Assembly: GCF_003432065.1 (NCBI RefSeq)
Contig: NZ_QWDE01000001.1
Coordinates: forward strand, 806,001-870,000
From: Mucilaginibacter terrenus
GTDB taxonomy: Bacteria; Bacteroidota; Bacteroidia; Sphingobacteriales; Sphingobacteriaceae
Direction of reading: 5' to 3'
Length of the DNA stretch: 64,000 nt
Shown here piece after piece: positions 62,797 to 64,000 of this stretch. The notes beneath the pieces were generated by a model. That model saw nothing but the letters and a program-made list of their open reading frames with translations. It had not been told where the DNA came from and did not search any database. The translations under genes and the position numbers were made by a program. Within the stretch, counting starts at the first letter, position 1. Every line of letters starts with the position of its first letter.

Positions 62797-63705
62797 ATGC
62801 CTACTAAAGAGCAAATAGCCGAAGATTACCGCCGAATTCAGGACGAAATATGTGCAGCACTTGAAGCTGCCGACGGACTGGCAAAGTTTGAAGAAGAACT
62901 TTGGGAGCGGGAAGGTGGAGGTGGCGGCCGCACAAGGGTTATACAAAACGGAAACGTTCTGGAAAAGGGTGGGGTTAATTTTTCGGCAGTTGAAGGTAAG
63001 CTGCCAGCCTCGGTACAAAAGGCGCTTAACGTACCGCATGATAACTTTTTTGCCACAGGGGTATCAATTGTAATACATCCCAACCACCCGTTGGTGCCCA
63101 TTATTCATATGAACATCAGGTATTTTGAAATGCCCGCCGAAGACGGCGACGCACCTGTGAGATGGTTTGGCGGCGGAATAGACCTTACACCACACTACGT
63201 GTTTGATGAAGATGCGCGTTTTTTCCACCAGCAGTTAAAGGACGTATGCGATAGGTTTAATACGGAGTTCTACCACAGATTTAAAGTTTGGGCAGATGAT
63301 TACTTCTTTATAAAACACCGGGACGAAACACGTGGCATAGGTGGAATTTTCTACGACAGACTTACGGCAAGTGACGAACTAAGTTGGGAAACGATTTTTG
63401 AGTTCTCGAAAGCGCTTGGCCGGTCGTTTATCCCTACGTATGTCGAGCTGATAAATCGTAACCGCAGCAAGCCGTTTACTCCGGCGCAGCAGCAATGGCA
63501 ATACCTGCGGAGAGGACGTTATGTGGAGTTTAATCTGGTGTATGATGCCGGTACTAAGTTCGGGCTGGAAACTAACGGGCGAATAGAATCAATATTGATG
63601 AGTTTACCGCCAACATCTAAGTGGCCGTATAACTATCAAGCTGAAGAAGGCAGCGAAGAAGCAAGAACGTTATCGTTATTAAAAAAGGGTATTAATTGGA
63701 TATAA
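62797..63705 (+). CDS. hemF: Oxygen-dependent coproporphyrinogen III oxidase
   Basis: A 302-residue cytosolic enzyme that decarboxylates coproporphyrinogen III with O2 in heme synthesis. The family segments GVSIVIHPNHPLVPIIHMN, YFEMP, WWFGGGIDLTPHY-like (RWFGGGIDLTPHYVF) and FVEFNLVYD-like (RYVEFNLVYDAGTKFGLET) are seen. It precedes a small secreted protein by 1 nt, suggesting an operon. Confidence 0.95.
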   Translation: MPTKEQIAEDYRRIQDEICAALEAADGLAKFEEELWEREGGGGGRTRVIQNGNVLEKGGVNFSAVEGKLPASVQKALNVPHDNFFATGVSIVIHPNHPLVPIIHMNIRYFEMPAEDGDAPVRWFGGGIDLTPHYVFDEDARFFHQQLKDVCDRFNTEFYHRFKVWADDYFFIKHRDETRGIGGIFYDRLTASDELSWETIFEFSKALGRSFIPTYVELINRNRSKPFTPAQQQWQYLRRGRYVEFNLVYDAGTKFGLETNGRIESILMSLPPTSKWPYNYQAEEGSEEARTLSLLKKGINWI

Positions 63706-63706
63706 T

Positions 63707-64000
63707 ATGATCAAAAGGTTATCATTGGTATTTGTGATTTTTTTTTCGCTATCCTTCACAACTATTAAATCCTTCAAAGGCACTTACGAATATGCCGGAG
63801 GTATATACAACGGTAAACCCGAAAAAGCCTCGACCGAATATAAATTACTGCGTGTGTATGGCAAGGCCGATTACCAGGGTACATTTATAGCACCCGGTGA
63901 GGACACTATCATATACGAGAAGGGCGACTATAAGCTATTACCCGACACCTGCCTGGAAACACAAACATTTAGTTCACAGCCTTCTAAATGGCTTAACACC
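63707..64000 (+). CDS. Exported protein, unknown function (3' truncated by window edge)
   Basis: The frame starts at ATG 63707, 1 nt after the hemF stop, and is open for 98 codons to the window end. The N-terminus (MIKRLSLVFVIFFSLSFTT) is a signal peptide. The mature part has a beta-rich pattern (GTYEYAGGIYNGKPEK, CLETQTFSSQPSK) common in small Bacteroidota periplasmic proteins. The rest of the gene lies outside the window. Confidence 0.7.
   Translation, partial: MIKRLSLVFVIFFSLSFTTIKSFKGTYEYAGGIYNGKPEKASTEYKLLRVYGKADYQGTFIAPGEDTIIYEKGDYKLLPDTCLETQTFSSQPSKWLNT

Overview
This window looks like a chromosomal segment of a Bacteroidota bacterium, most likely a Sphingobacteriaceae member of the Mucilaginibacter/Pedobacter type. 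That is an inference from gene content and signals: a GldC homologue, a TPR/PD40/OmpA envelope protein, paired cold-shock genes with a Lys-rich companion, futalosine-pathway menaquinone genes, a Bacteroidota-style LptD, and repeated promoters of the form TTTG-N19-22-TAnnTTTG (the Bacteroidota -33/-7 signature). Base composition is even, and there is no prophage, insertion sequence, CRISPR array, tRNA or rRNA gene that I can see. The region is housekeeping-rich and densely packed, with many convergent gene pairs sharing one hairpin terminator.

Layout. 1-8 kb: the 3' part of recQ, a PorE-like envelope protein, queE, a lipoprotein/Rieske pair, folD and lepA. 8-16 kb: a fructosamine-kinase-like protein, a secreted glycoside hydrolase, an M28 peptidase, stress-type small genes (OmpA-like, PRC-barrel, cold shock, small basic proteins) and pyrC. 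16-26 kb: a DEAD-box helicase operon that contains gldC, then a four-gene signalling operon (CHASE3-GAF hybrid kinase with three receivers, CheR, stand-alone CheB, receiver-PAS hybrid kinase). 26-35 kb: ogt, an SDR, ccmB, a NUDIX protein, ribE, TPR, hydrolase and Crp-type genes. 35-49 kb: an ABC exporter, a SAM hydrolase-like protein, phoH, purC, a STAS protein, RNase Z, an MCE protein, an amidase, lptD, cinA and a 2-oxoacid dehydrogenase E2. 49-56 kb: the methionine locus metY-metX-hom and a second Cys/Met PLP enzyme. 56-64 kb: mqnE, a phosphatase and mqnA, then an SDR, csp, an MFS transporter, hemF and a truncated secreted protein.

The most notable item is the leader of the methionine operon (53.34-53.75 kb, minus strand). 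It has a consensus promoter, a complete SAM-I (S-box) riboswitch with P1-P4, and then, 9 nt after P1, a 35-codon open reading frame whose last eight residues are CICMCCCC. A hairpin lies between this frame and metY. This suggests that metY-metX-hom is controlled both by SAM, through RNA binding, and by cysteinyl-tRNA supply, through ribosome stalling in a leader peptide.

A second notable theme is a set of short intergenic elements built from degenerate 7-nt units, often as two arrays in inverted orientation. They lie upstream of folD, purC, queE and the mqnE-linked phosphatase. Their monomer sequences differ, but the 7-nt period is shared. Other unexplained structures are a 17-bp perfect inverted repeat at 34.4 kb, a long hairpin at 60.2 kb, and a GTGTCCCG-rich island at 35.7-35.9 kb.
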